Assembly: GCF_013284245.2 (NCBI RefSeq)
Contig: NZ_CP085876.1
Location: 6,327,501 to 6,391,500, forward strand
Direction of reading: 5' to 3'
Length of the DNA stretch: 64,000 nt
Origin: Brevibacillus sp. DP1.3A
Lineage (GTDB): Bacteria; Bacillota; Bacilli; Brevibacillales; Brevibacillaceae
Part shown: one piece after another, positions 33,092 through 41,493 of the stretch
How positions within the stretch are numbered: position 1 is the first letter of the stretch
Layout of the letters: every line of letters begins with the position of its first letter
Program-made: the position numbers and the translations under genes
The notes under the pieces: generated by a model
What the model was told of the DNA's origin: nothing
The model's database searches: none
Seen by the model: the letters and a program-made list of their open reading frames with translations, nothing else

Positions 33092-33658
33092 TTATGTCGT
33101 TTGTTGTTTGACGTACAGATGACGATATTCACTCGGCGTCTTGCCCGTCATTTTTTTAAACAACGTGATAAAATAGGGCGTATTCGGCATTCCTACCAAT
33201 TGTGCAACATCCGCGATCTGGTTGTTCGAATGAGCCAGCAGCTCTCGTGCCCTTTCTATCCGCTTTTTCTGGATGTACTCCACGGGCGTCATATCCATGA
33301 GTCGCTTAAACGTCCGCTGCAAATGAAACGGACTACCATGGCACATATCAGCCAAATGCTCCAACGTCAGCTTTTCGTTATAATGAGAATCAATGTACTG
33401 TGTAATTTGTGATACCCACTCACGATCAGGCAACCTCTCTCCCGTGGGCTTGCAACGTTTACATGGACGAAATTCTTCCCGCAGGGCTTGGCTTGCATTT
33501 TGGAAAACTCGCACATTCTCCCTCTTCGGTGACTTCGACTTGCACGACGGTCTACAAAAGATCTTCGTCGTTTTTACCGCATAAAAAAATTGATCATCGT
33601 AAGACGCATCGTTATGAATAATGGCCTGCCATCGCTCATCGGTTACCCGTTCCTCCAA
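33092..33658 (-). CDS. adaA: AdaA-like methylphosphotriester-DNA methyltransferase and activator
   Basis: A 188-residue protein with the Ada N-terminal zinc/methyl-acceptor domain (Cys35, Cys39, Cys66, Cys69 in FCRPSC and PCKRC) and an AraC-type HTH (LADMCHGSPFHLQRTFKRLM, IADVAQLVGMPNTPYFITLF). It should accept methyl groups from DNA phosphotriesters and then activate alkylation-repair genes. The O6-methylguanine transferase domain is absent, as in Bacillus AdaA. The start is TTG 33658, ten bases after AAAGGAG; an ATG at better spacing opens only a six-codon frame, so a one-base loss near the start is possible. It is divergent from alkA. Confidence 0.88.
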   Translation of the reverse strand: MEERVTDERWQAIIHNDASYDDQFFYAVKTTKIFCRPSCKSKSPKRENVRVFQNASQALREEFRPCKRCKPTGERLPDREWVSQITQYIDSHYNEKLTLEHLADMCHGSPFHLQRTFKRLMDMTPVEYIQKKRIERARELLAHSNNQIADVAQLVGMPNTPYFITLFKKMTGKTPSEYRHLYVKQQTT

Positions 33659-33830
33659 GACATGTCATCTCCTTTGCCATAGCCGTTTTCGAATCGCTTG
33701 CTCTTACCGACAGTATACCCCCACGCTACGTGATCCGTACTGCTAGAAGATTAAAATAGCAAGATAACGAAATGACAGGATAGCTTTTCTTGTTATAAAA
33801 CTAGGAGGAAGTCAGACAGGAGGTTTTCGC

Positions 33831-34763
33831 ATGGCAAGCGGTCTATCCCACTCGGCTTGGGTCGATAATAGAGAAGAAATAATCTTGTCCGTACCTACGG
33901 AATTCAGTTTTACGCAAAATCTTCAATACTTGTCCAGAGCATCCAACGAATGCATGTTTCACATTCAAAACGGGCACCTCTACAAAGCCATCCCGATGGA
34001 ACAAGATCCACAAGTGGTCGAAATTCACGCTGATAACGATCAAGGATTGACTGTGCGTTTTCTCAGCCCTTCGCTTCCCACTGAAAAAGTCCGGATAGAG
34101 GTAGCACGCTATGTCCGCGATTGGTTCGATCTCGATCGAGACCTGGTTCCGTTTTATGAGCTTGCCGCAGGGGATGCTCTTCTACAGCAGGCCGTTGAAA
34201 AGTTTTACGGGCTGCGGACCATGGGCATTCCCGACCTGTTTGAAGCGCTCAGTTGGGGAATTATTGGACAACAAATTAACCTGACCTATGCGTACACGCT
34301 TAAACGGCGGTTGGTAGAGACATTTGGAAGACGGGTAGAGTTCGAAGGTGAGACGTATTGGCTTTTTCCCACAGCGGAAAAAATCGCCGGCTTGACCGTC
34401 GCTGATCTGGATGGATTGCACATGACGACAAAGAAATGCGAGTATTTGATTGACGTTGCACAACTCATCGTTGAAGGGAAACTATCGAAAGAGCTATTAT
34501 GGGACGGAGGAGATTATCAAACCGCGGAGAAACGATTGACCAGCATCCGCGGGATTGGACCGTGGACGGCCAACTATGTGCTCATGCGCTGTCTGCGAAT
34601 ACCCTCTGCTTTTCCCATTGACGATGTCGGCCTGCACAATGCGATCAAATTTTTACTAGGCAAAGAAAAAAAGCCGACAAAAGCAGAAATACGAGAGCTG
34701 TCCAAGGCTTGGACGAATTGGGAGTCGTACGCTACTTTTTATTTATGGCGTTTTCTTTATTAA
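33831..34763 (+). CDS. alkA: DNA-3-methyladenine glycosylase II (AlkA)
   Basis: The 310-residue protein has an AlkA N-terminal domain and a helix-hairpin-helix glycosylase domain with LTSIRGIGPWTANYVLMRCL and the catalytic Asp in SAFPIDDVGLHNAIK. SWGIIGQQINLTYAYTLKRR is also typical. It removes 3-methylated and other alkylated purines. ATG 33831 follows GGAGG. It is divergent from adaA and 19 bp ahead of the endonuclease IV gene, so glycosylase and AP endonuclease are cotranscribed. Confidence 0.93.
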   Translation: MASGLSHSAWVDNREEIILSVPTEFSFTQNLQYLSRASNECMFHIQNGHLYKAIPMEQDPQVVEIHADNDQGLTVRFLSPSLPTEKVRIEVARYVRDWFDLDRDLVPFYELAAGDALLQQAVEKFYGLRTMGIPDLFEALSWGIIGQQINLTYAYTLKRRLVETFGRRVEFEGETYWLFPTAEKIAGLTVADLDGLHMTTKKCEYLIDVAQLIVEGKLSKELLWDGGDYQTAEKRLTSIRGIGPWTANYVLMRCLRIPSAFPIDDVGLHNAIKFLLGKEKKPTKAEIRELSKAWTNWESYATFYLWRFLY

Positions 34764-34782
34764 TCAAAGGAGGTTCTATCCT

Positions 34783-35901
34783 ATGCTAAAAATAGGTTCG
34801 CACGTATCATTCTCTGGTAAAGGACTGCTGAATGCCGCCGAAGAAGCAGCCACGTACGGCTCAAGTACCTTTATGATCTACACGGGTGCACCGCAAAACA
34901 CCCGCCGCAAGCCGATTGAAGACCAGTACATTACGGAAGGCAAAGAAGTAATGGCGAAGCAGGGCGTGGATGAAATTGTCGTACATGCCCCGTACATTAT
35001 TAACTTGGGCTCTTACAAGGACGATACTTATGAGCTCGCTGTCCGCTTTCTGCAAGAAGAGATTCGCCGGACCGACTACATTGGCGTCAAAAATATCGTG
35101 CTGCACCCTGGCGCATACACCGACAAGGATGCGGAGTACGGCATTGCCCGAATCGCAGAAGGCTTGAATGAAGTTCTGACAGGCATCAAAGACACCGATG
35201 TGAAAATCGCGCTGGAGACTATGGCGGGCAAAGGAACGGAAATCGGTCGTAGCTTTGAGGAAATCGCGTCCATCATCGAGAAAGTAGAAGACAACAGCAG
35301 GCTGACCGTCTGCATGGATACTTGCCACATTCACGACGCTGGCTATGATATCGTCAACGACTTCGATGGCGTCTTGGAACAGTTTGACCGGACAATCGGC
35401 TTGGATCGTCTCGCCGTCGTTCACTTGAATGACAGCAAAAACTTCCGTGGGGCAGGCAAAGACCGCCACGCGCCAATCGGTGCGGGACTCATCGGCTTTG
35501 ATGCGATGAACTACATCGTGAACCACGAGAAAATCCGCCACCTGCCGCTTGTACTGGAGACACCTTGGATCAGCAAAGATAAAGGCAACGAGCGTCCGAT
35601 GTACGAAGCAGAAATTGCCCTCCTGCGTGGGGAAGTGGACAAGCGCTTCGGCAACGAATTCATGGACCATGTAGAGCGACTCGATTTCTTTTTCCGTAAA
35701 CAAGATATTACCAGACGCGAGTATGTGATTGGAATTTGGGAGCTGCTCAAAAACGACGCGAAGGCAAAGAAAGCCGATGGCCGCGAGCCGATGGAGCGTC
35801 TGTACGATATGGTGAAGGAAGCGAGATTGTTCCCTGAGCTTACCGAAGAGCAGATCAACCATCGCTTGAGTGCCTACTTCGCGATTCCGAAATTCTCGTA
35901 A
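34783..35901 (+). CDS. nfo: Endonuclease IV (AP endonuclease) with long C-terminal extension
   Basis: Residues 1 to about 275 are a complete endonuclease IV TIM barrel: IGSHVSFSGKGL, the zinc-ligand segments NIVLHPGAYTD, ALETMAGKGTEIG, CMDTCHIHDAGYD, VVHLNDSK, DRHAPIGAGLIG and LVLETPW. The usual protein ends soon after, at 280-300 residues. This one continues to 372 residues with an extra helical region (VERLDFFFRKQDITRREYVI, LSAYFAIPKFS) of unknown role. It cleaves abasic sites left by AlkA, the preceding gene. RBS AAGGAGG at 34767. Confidence 0.95.
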   Translation: MLKIGSHVSFSGKGLLNAAEEAATYGSSTFMIYTGAPQNTRRKPIEDQYITEGKEVMAKQGVDEIVVHAPYIINLGSYKDDTYELAVRFLQEEIRRTDYIGVKNIVLHPGAYTDKDAEYGIARIAEGLNEVLTGIKDTDVKIALETMAGKGTEIGRSFEEIASIIEKVEDNSRLTVCMDTCHIHDAGYDIVNDFDGVLEQFDRTIGLDRLAVVHLNDSKNFRGAGKDRHAPIGAGLIGFDAMNYIVNHEKIRHLPLVLETPWISKDKGNERPMYEAEIALLRGEVDKRFGNEFMDHVERLDFFFRKQDITRREYVIGIWELLKNDAKAKKADGREPMERLYDMVKEARLFPELTEEQINHRLSAYFAIPKFS

Positions 35902-35984
35902 TGTAAAAGCACTTCATGTAGGCTGACTGTGGCTTCCTCCTGTTGGAGTGAACCCGACACACGTACCAATAGAGGGGGAGCCAT

Positions 35985-36283
35985 ATGCCTACGCCAAAAA
36001 AGCCAGCACCTCAAGATGCTGACTCTGCTAAAACATATACGTTGCTCGGAGCTGATCGCTCGTTTTATCAAAGTAATACTCCGGGTACATTAGGAGGGTA
36101 CCAGCCACGCAAAATATATGGCCGGCTGGATTGTCCCTCTGCCATCAGAGCCATTACGCGAGGCGGTTATGTGCGCCATCGCGTATTTTTTGCGGATGAA
36201 GCTATCGCTATTGCTGCGGGGTATCGGCCTTGTGCGTTTGTTTACGAGAGAAATATTTGTTGTGGAAAGCGATGCGTGCGTAG
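35985..36283 (+). pseudogene. Ada-type zinc-domain protein with a 3' frameshift
   Basis: The frame from ATG 35985 (GAGGGGGAG upstream) matches small Ada-metal-binding-domain proteins: FYQSNTPGTLGGYQPRKIYG, RLDCPSAIRAI, GGYVRHRVFFADEAIAIAAG, YRPC. After codon 84 it drifts to an unrelated cysteine-rich tail ending at 36335. In the frame two bases on, the expected ending appears (CLREKYLLWKAMRA, stop at 36283), including the second Cys of the C-x-x-C pair. One base therefore seems to be missing around 36236-36240. Its place beside adaA, alkA and nfo supports a role in alkylation repair or sensing, if functional. Confidence 0.7.
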
Positions 36284-36327
36284 GTCAATGATCCCTGCCA
36301 TTCCGTTCATTTTGCCTCCTGATCTTC

Positions 36328-36717
36328 CTATATAACACCTGCGGGGATTCGAAAGAGTACATAGTTGCCCGTCCACATTTGTGACGTGATAATCATCTTC
36401 TCTTTCCCCCGTTCAAAAAAGTATCCCGCCCCTTCTTGCTGGATAAAGGTCCAGCCTTTTTCTGTCACCGTTCGTTTCATCGCTTCTGCCGCTGATGCTT
36501 GATTCGCTTGCGGCCCATACCCATACCAATCGACGTTTCCCTCCGTCGTCAATTTGACGATGCTTCCTGTGTTTTCGCCCAATAGCTCCGTCACTTCTCT
36601 TTTGGACTTGGATTCGAATGGTAATGCAGGATACCAGATCAGAGAAACATACGTGAATATGATGAAACAAAAGCCCAAGAAGAATACGAGGAACAGTGCT
36701 TTCGCTCTCTTATTCAT
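36328..36717 (-). CDS. Membrane-anchored hypothetical protein
   Basis: A 129-residue product with one N-terminal membrane helix (residues 6-29) and an extracytoplasmic domain of about 95 residues containing VDWYGYGPQANQASAAEAM and a C-terminal RIPAGVI. I recognise no family. ATG 36717 is three bases after the stop of the cyclase gene, with GAGGAG inside the end of that gene, so it is translated as part of the same operon. Confidence 0.68.
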   Translation of the reverse strand: MNKRAKALFLVFFLGFCFIIFTYVSLIWYPALPFESKSKREVTELLGENTGSIVKLTTEGNVDWYGYGPQANQASAAEAMKRTVTEKGWTFIQQEGAGYFFERGKEKMIITSQMWTGNYVLFRIPAGVI

Positions 36718-36720
36718 GTC

Positions 36721-37500
36721 CTACTCCTCTTCCTCAAAAATCGCAACAGGACGCGCCCATCCCGCGCTCGCTCCTTTCACTTTTACAGGGAACACAGAAA
36801 CGGTAAACCCGTAGGGCCTCGGCAATTGCTCCAAATTCGCCAGCTTTTCAATTTGGCAATACTCTTTCTCTTTTCCCACATAGTGAGCCGCCCATAAAAC
36901 GCCATCGCGCGGATTTTGTTTATAATCAGCGGCTTGAACGGAAAACGGAATATCCCATCCCCACCCATCGGTTCCCATGACCTTGATTCCTTGATCGATC
37001 AGCCAATGTGTCGCTTCGGCGGATACTCCAGCATGTGATTGAAAATAGTGCTCTTCATAGTATCTTTTATCCGCGTCCGTCCTGATCAGGACAATATCGA
37101 ACGGTTTCAGTTCGTATTCGATTTGGGCGAGTTTCTGTGTTACGTCATTCACCGTGATCTCATAGCCAGACGGCTTTTCACTAAAGTCAAGCAGGACACC
37201 ATCTCCGTAGAACCACTCCAACGGTAACTGATCAATCGTTTTCGCCGGCTCTCCCTCTGAAGTAGGCCAGTAATGCCAAGGCGCATCTACATGTGTCCCT
37301 GTATGTGTCGTGAGTGTCACCGTTTCACTCGCCCAAGCCTTCTGTTCGGGAAAATCCGTTGGTTGCAAACCGAAATACTGGGCAGCTTGGACAGCCCCTT
37401 CTTCATGACTATTGTATTGAATCTCAGGTGGAAACGGTTCTTTTGCCAGACGATCAAGAGGCACACTCAGATCAATGAACCGACGCGCTTTTCTATTCAT
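36721..37500 (-). CDS. Cyclase / kynurenine-formamidase-like metal hydrolase
   Basis: A 259-residue member of the cyclase family with the hallmark metal motif HTGTHVDAPWHYW, an N-terminal FIDLSVPLD and GTDGWGWDIPFS in the C-terminal half. Such enzymes include arylformamidases and isatin hydrolases; the substrate cannot be read from sequence. It forms a two-gene operon with the membrane-anchored protein at 36328. Confidence 0.85.
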   Translation of the reverse strand: MNRKARRFIDLSVPLDRLAKEPFPPEIQYNSHEEGAVQAAQYFGLQPTDFPEQKAWASETVTLTTHTGTHVDAPWHYWPTSEGEPAKTIDQLPLEWFYGDGVLLDFSEKPSGYEITVNDVTQKLAQIEYELKPFDIVLIRTDADKRYYEEHYFQSHAGVSAEATHWLIDQGIKVMGTDGWGWDIPFSVQAADYKQNPRDGVLWAAHYVGKEKEYCQIEKLANLEQLPRPYGFTVSVFPVKVKGASAGWARPVAIFEEEE

Positions 37501-37597
37501 AGCAGGATTCCCTTCTTTCCGCTTTGTAATTTTCTGTATTTTTTGTCAACTCCACTGTACTACCTGCCTTCCACCAGCGTCAAATGAACACAAGCAA

Positions 37598-37635
37598 AAG
37601 GCCAGTACCTCGTCGTCTATACAGGTACTGGCCTT
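37598..37635 (-). terminator. Terminator of the MerR-family gene
   Basis: AAGGCCAGTACCT (37598-37610) is complementary to AGGTACTGGCCTT (37623-37635), with TTTT on the minus-strand 3' side, directly after the MerR stop codon at 37638. Confidence 0.8.
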
Positions 37636-37637
37636 CT

Positions 37638-38447
37638 TCATGGGGATTCTATGGGAATTTGTACTTCTACATACGTATCGCCCCCATGCGGGGTTTGCAG
37701 ATAGTTTTCTCTGCCTGGCTGATCTTTTTTAATACGGTATTGATTGCGCTCTATCCATCTTGCCAAGTCAATACAGGCCGTAGAAGGAACGAATGGCTCT
37801 ACACGTTGGACCAGGGTGGCCATCATCGGCTCCTCTGGCAGCGTACGTATGTCCAGCATGTCGGATGCGGATGGCAAGGGAATGTCCTGTTTGAGTACAT
37901 AGCCGATCTCCATTTCGAATGCCGTCTCGTCTCTCTCCGACTCCTTCCACAAAACGATAGGAGAAAGCATCCCTCTCTGCTGCTTACCTGCATAATGAGC
38001 CAACCGATCGAAAAGCATCGGAATCTCTTCCACTGTACCTTCCGCACGAAACGAGACAACTTTTTGGGCTTCGACTCGTTTAAAAACAACCTCTTGTTCT
38101 ACGTACCCCTTTTGCTCGATCCATAGCAGACGCTCCTTGATTCGATTCAATCGTGCTTGCTCCTCCTCAAGTAGCTGTTCCATTTCCCTTTCTTTTTGCC
38201 TGAATATGCCTTGGAGTTGTTCCAGGGACATCTCTTCATGAAGCAATTGCTGAATTTGCTGCAACGTAAATCCCAAGTCCTTGTACATGAGAATTCGATT
38301 GAGCGTAACCAATTGCTCTGCTGCATAAAACCGATAGCCCGTCTCTTTGTCGATATCCGCTGGCTTCAAAATGCCAATTTGATCATAAAAACGAAGCGTC
38401 TTTAAGGACACTCTGCTCAATCGGGAAAATTCACTGATCTTAAACAT
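37638..38447 (-). CDS. MerR-family regulator with GyrI-like effector domain
   Basis: A 269-residue regulator: MerR HTH (residues 1-70; FKISEFSRLSRVSLKTLRFY, YRFYAAEQLVTLNRIL), a coiled-coil dimerisation helix (about 80-120) and a C-terminal effector-binding domain of the BmrR/GyrI type. ATG 38447 follows a GGGG at suitable spacing. The divergent gene at 38540 has an elongated-spacer promoter with a central palindrome, the standard MerR target, so this protein probably regulates it. Confidence 0.88.
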   Translation of the reverse strand: MFKISEFSRLSRVSLKTLRFYDQIGILKPADIDKETGYRFYAAEQLVTLNRILMYKDLGFTLQQIQQLLHEEMSLEQLQGIFRQKEREMEQLLEEEQARLNRIKERLLWIEQKGYVEQEVVFKRVEAQKVVSFRAEGTVEEIPMLFDRLAHYAGKQQRGMLSPIVLWKESERDETAFEMEIGYVLKQDIPLPSASDMLDIRTLPEEPMMATLVQRVEPFVPSTACIDLARWIERNQYRIKKDQPGRENYLQTPHGGDTYVEVQIPIESP

Positions 38448-38472
38448 GGAAAAACCCCAATCTGTCATTCCC

Positions 38473-38504
38473 TTGACTTTCCCCTGTACGGGAACGTTTA
38501 TAGT
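38473..38504 (+). promoter_or_regulatory. MerR-type promoter with elongated spacer
   Basis: TTGACT at 38473-38478 and TTATAG/TATAGT at 38498-38504 are 19-20 bp apart instead of 17, and the spacer holds the palindrome TTCCC-CTGTAC-GGGAA. This is the classic structure activated by MerR proteins through DNA distortion. Confidence 0.8.
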
Positions 38505-38539
38505 TGAAAAAAATCATGCTTACAAAGGAGCAATGTGAG

Positions 38540-39550
38540 ATGGATTACGACATTTTTCACTTGGGAGATGTTCGCTTGCAGTCCGGAGTGACACTGCCAC
38601 ATGCATTTATTGCTTACAAAACGTATGGCACGCTCAACGCAGCCAAGGATAACGTCATTATATTTCCTACATCGTTTGGAGACCAGCATTACCAAAACGA
38701 ATGGCTCATCGGGGAAGATAAGGCTTTGAATCCGAATCAATATTTTATCATCATTCCCAACATGCTCGGCAACGGGCTATCGTCCTCCCCGAGCAATACA
38801 GCCAGCCCGTATGATCAGGCCAATTTTCCACACGTTACGATCTACGATAATGTCGCACTTCAGCATCGTCTCATTACGGAGAGGTTTGGCATCAAAAAAA
38901 TTGCGCTGGCAACCGGCTGGTCGATGGGGGCCATCCAGGCTTTTCATTGGGCGGCGAGCTACCCAGATATGGTCGAACGATTGGCTCCTTTTGCCGGAAC
39001 CGCAAAAACATGGCCGCATAACATCGTCTTGATCGAAGGGATTCGAGCAGCATTACAGGCCGATGTAGCTTGGAATAACGGGCAGTATACAGCATCTCCC
39101 GAGGTTGGCTTACGTACCTTGGGGCGCGTTTATGCAAGTTGGGGGTTTTCACAGCCATTTTACCGCGAGGCATGCTATAAAGCTTTGGGCTATGAGACAC
39201 TTTCCGAATTTATCTCGGGATTTTGGGAGGAGAGCTTTGTTCCGTCAGATGCAAACGATTTGCTGTCGATGATGTGGACGTGGCAGCATGCCGACATTAG
39301 CCAAAATGATAGATACAAGGGAGACTTTGAAGCTGCGTTACGAAGCATTCAGGCACGAACGGTTGTGATGCCTGTACGGACTGATTTGTATTTCACGCCA
39401 GAAGACAGTGAATATGAGACGAAGCACATCCCTAACGCTACCTTTAAGCCGATTGAATCAATCTGGGGACACTTGGCTGGGTTTGGACTTAACCCTGTCG
39501 ATACTGCGTTTATTGATAACACCTTAAAAGAACAGTTGGGGACAAACTGA
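38540..39550 (+). CDS. Homoserine O-acetyltransferase-like alpha/beta hydrolase
   Basis: A 336-residue protein of the MetX-like alpha/beta-hydrolase family: FHLGDVRLQSGVTLPHAFIA, YKTYGTLN, nucleophile region ATGWSMGAIQAFHWA and late catalytic motifs RTDLYFTPEDS and IWGHLAGFG. MetX proper has GGSLGGM; GWSMGA is typical of the non-methionine members, so true homoserine acetyltransferase activity is doubtful. ATG 38540 is nine bases after AAAGGAG; the frame from 38504 lacks a site. It is likely controlled by the divergent MerR protein. Confidence 0.82.
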   Translation: MDYDIFHLGDVRLQSGVTLPHAFIAYKTYGTLNAAKDNVIIFPTSFGDQHYQNEWLIGEDKALNPNQYFIIIPNMLGNGLSSSPSNTASPYDQANFPHVTIYDNVALQHRLITERFGIKKIALATGWSMGAIQAFHWAASYPDMVERLAPFAGTAKTWPHNIVLIEGIRAALQADVAWNNGQYTASPEVGLRTLGRVYASWGFSQPFYREACYKALGYETLSEFISGFWEESFVPSDANDLLSMMWTWQHADISQNDRYKGDFEAALRSIQARTVVMPVRTDLYFTPEDSEYETKHIPNATFKPIESIWGHLAGFGLNPVDTAFIDNTLKEQLGTN

Positions 39551-39563
39551 AAATACGAAGTAG

Positions 39564-39599
39564 AGGGACACCTATAAAGGTGCCCCTTCCTTATTTTTT
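39564..39599 (+). terminator. Terminator after the MetX-like gene
   Basis: GGGACACCT-ATAA-AGGTGCCCC with one mismatch, followed by TTCCTTATTTTTT. It overlaps the last codons of the convergent HEAT-repeat gene. Confidence 0.75.
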
Positions 39600-41195
39600 C
39601 GCAAGGAGTGACTCGACGGATTCAGTTATATCCTCCGGCAGGAACTCTCGAACCTCATCAAGAATATGGCTAATCTTTTCACACTGTTCATCCTTTAATC
39701 GCAGATAGAACCTTCTATTATATCCATACAGCCAATGCACGACATACAGGATTGCATCCTCGCGTATTTCTTTTTCCTGCACAGCACATGCCCGTAATAA
39801 TAATGAAATACTGTCTGCCTTGTTCATCTTCGAAAATAAGAAGAGAATGTTTTTCTTCACGTGAAGGCCTACATCTTTTTCGAGCATCTCCCAGAGCATG
39901 TCCGCATGACGAAGCTCTACCCTATCCGCTAGAATTTGTCTTACTTCACGGGATGCGCTTCGTTTATTGGTTTGTAGCGCGCGGATAAAAACTTCGATGT
40001 GATCTTCCGGATTCAGCATAGCGAGTGCCTTCACGGCTACTCTTTGTATTCGTTCATTTTCATGCCGCAAAAATGGGAGAATCCATTGATCATCTGCTTT
40101 CACACCCGTTTCCCCTACTCCCACAATCGCAATGGGTATCACCTGCTCCTCGGTACCACCCAATTTTTCTCGATAGAAGGCAGCGAAATCGATCTTTTTG
40201 TCCCTCAAATAAAATCGAGCCATTTCGCGGATGGATTTATGCCCATCAAGCAGAGCAGCAAGTAACGCATCCGTCGATTCCTCAGGAAAGCGATCCACAT
40301 AAGCTTGTAGAGCTAGTTGGCGAATAGAAGGAAAAACGTCACGTCGGATTCGACCGAGCCATTTTCGCAGGCGATCATTTTCGTCCTGTTTGCACATATG
40401 TCTAACCGTCTGGAGCCTGATCAAGGCATCCTTCTGAATCAAAGCCTCTGCAATGACCTCATCTGGATCGATATCATGTAGGTTGATTGCCAAATCAAAG
40501 CAAAATCGCCGAACAACCGGGTCTTTTGAGTGAAACCCACTGCGTAACACATCCCGATTATTTGGATGACGAAACATTGCGTCGATCTCCTCTAGGAAAT
40601 CAGAGAACTTTTCACGGTTATAGTATGCGGACAAATGCTTCAACAAGAAAATGGATTCGAGAAAGTGTTTCACATAATCTGGACGGAATCTCACCTTACA
40701 TGCCTTAAACGCCAGATAACGAATTTTAGGCTGCCAATCATTCAAACGGATCAGCAAAAAGGGAATCTCCGCACCCGTAACCTGTTTTAACAACACTTCA
40801 ATCGCCGCTTCCCTTACATATCCGTTTCGATGGAAGCTACATATCCCGATGAAACAAAGGTCTGACTCGTCGTTTATCGAAAAGTTCCGGATATCCTCCG
40901 GCGACAACTCATGCCACGCTGCCAACTGGTTTCTATTTGAATAAGGAGTCAATCTCCGTATGTATTGATCCAAGCCAATTAAATCTGGTTTACGCAGACG
41001 CGAGGTTATTTGATGGACAGCCGCAAGTGCTGCCATTCGTACTTCTTCTCTTTTTTCCGAGGCAAATGGTAATAGAAAGGTCAGAGTGATCATGCTCCCC
41101 AACTTGCCCAAGGAGTGGAGAATTTCTACTTTTCTTTCGTCCGATCTATACAATTCCTCAAGTAGCCCTTGTTCTTCCGGCGTCATTTGTTTCAT
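39591..41195 (-). CDS. HEAT-repeat protein
   Basis: A 534-residue all-helical protein made of degenerate HEAT/armadillo repeats, visible as recurring units such as EEVRMAALAAVHQITSRL, YVREAAIEVLLKQ, SIREMARFYLRDK, ERIQRVAVKALAMLNPED and EIREDAILYVVHWL. There is no signal peptide or catalytic motif. Such proteins are usually scaffolds. ATG 41195 follows AGGAGGATCGAC. It stands alone, and its partner is unknown. Confidence 0.8.
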   Translation of the reverse strand: MKQMTPEEQGLLEELYRSDERKVEILHSLGKLGSMITLTFLLPFASEKREEVRMAALAAVHQITSRLRKPDLIGLDQYIRRLTPYSNRNQLAAWHELSPEDIRNFSINDESDLCFIGICSFHRNGYVREAAIEVLLKQVTGAEIPFLLIRLNDWQPKIRYLAFKACKVRFRPDYVKHFLESIFLLKHLSAYYNREKFSDFLEEIDAMFRHPNNRDVLRSGFHSKDPVVRRFCFDLAINLHDIDPDEVIAEALIQKDALIRLQTVRHMCKQDENDRLRKWLGRIRRDVFPSIRQLALQAYVDRFPEESTDALLAALLDGHKSIREMARFYLRDKKIDFAAFYREKLGGTEEQVIPIAIVGVGETGVKADDQWILPFLRHENERIQRVAVKALAMLNPEDHIEVFIRALQTNKRSASREVRQILADRVELRHADMLWEMLEKDVGLHVKKNILFLFSKMNKADSISLLLRACAVQEKEIREDAILYVVHWLYGYNRRFYLRLKDEQCEKISHILDEVREFLPEDITESVESLLAKK

Positions 41196-41493
41196 GTCGA
41201 TCCTCCTATGGTACAAAATCATCCAAGATCACTAGGTTATAAAAATTCGAACGTCAATAAATACTCAATTGTATAGTTTTTTATTGACTCGACCGGATGT
41301 ATATTTAAAGTTTTATCTAATCCGGATTCAATATGGTAATATAAGTTAATAAACCTAAACTAAAACAGGAGTTAACTATGGTTACTTTCTGTATAACACT
41401 TTCAATAAAATAGATTTATTAAAATCGTTTGCTTATATTCTTGTATCTATCGTTTTTTGTGCCGTTCTTTTTACAAAATATGGATGGGAACAA

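Noticed and set aside
34861..35862. 333-codon minus-strand ORF
   Set aside because: It is antisense to endonuclease IV, which has all metal-ligand motifs; codon-shadow only.
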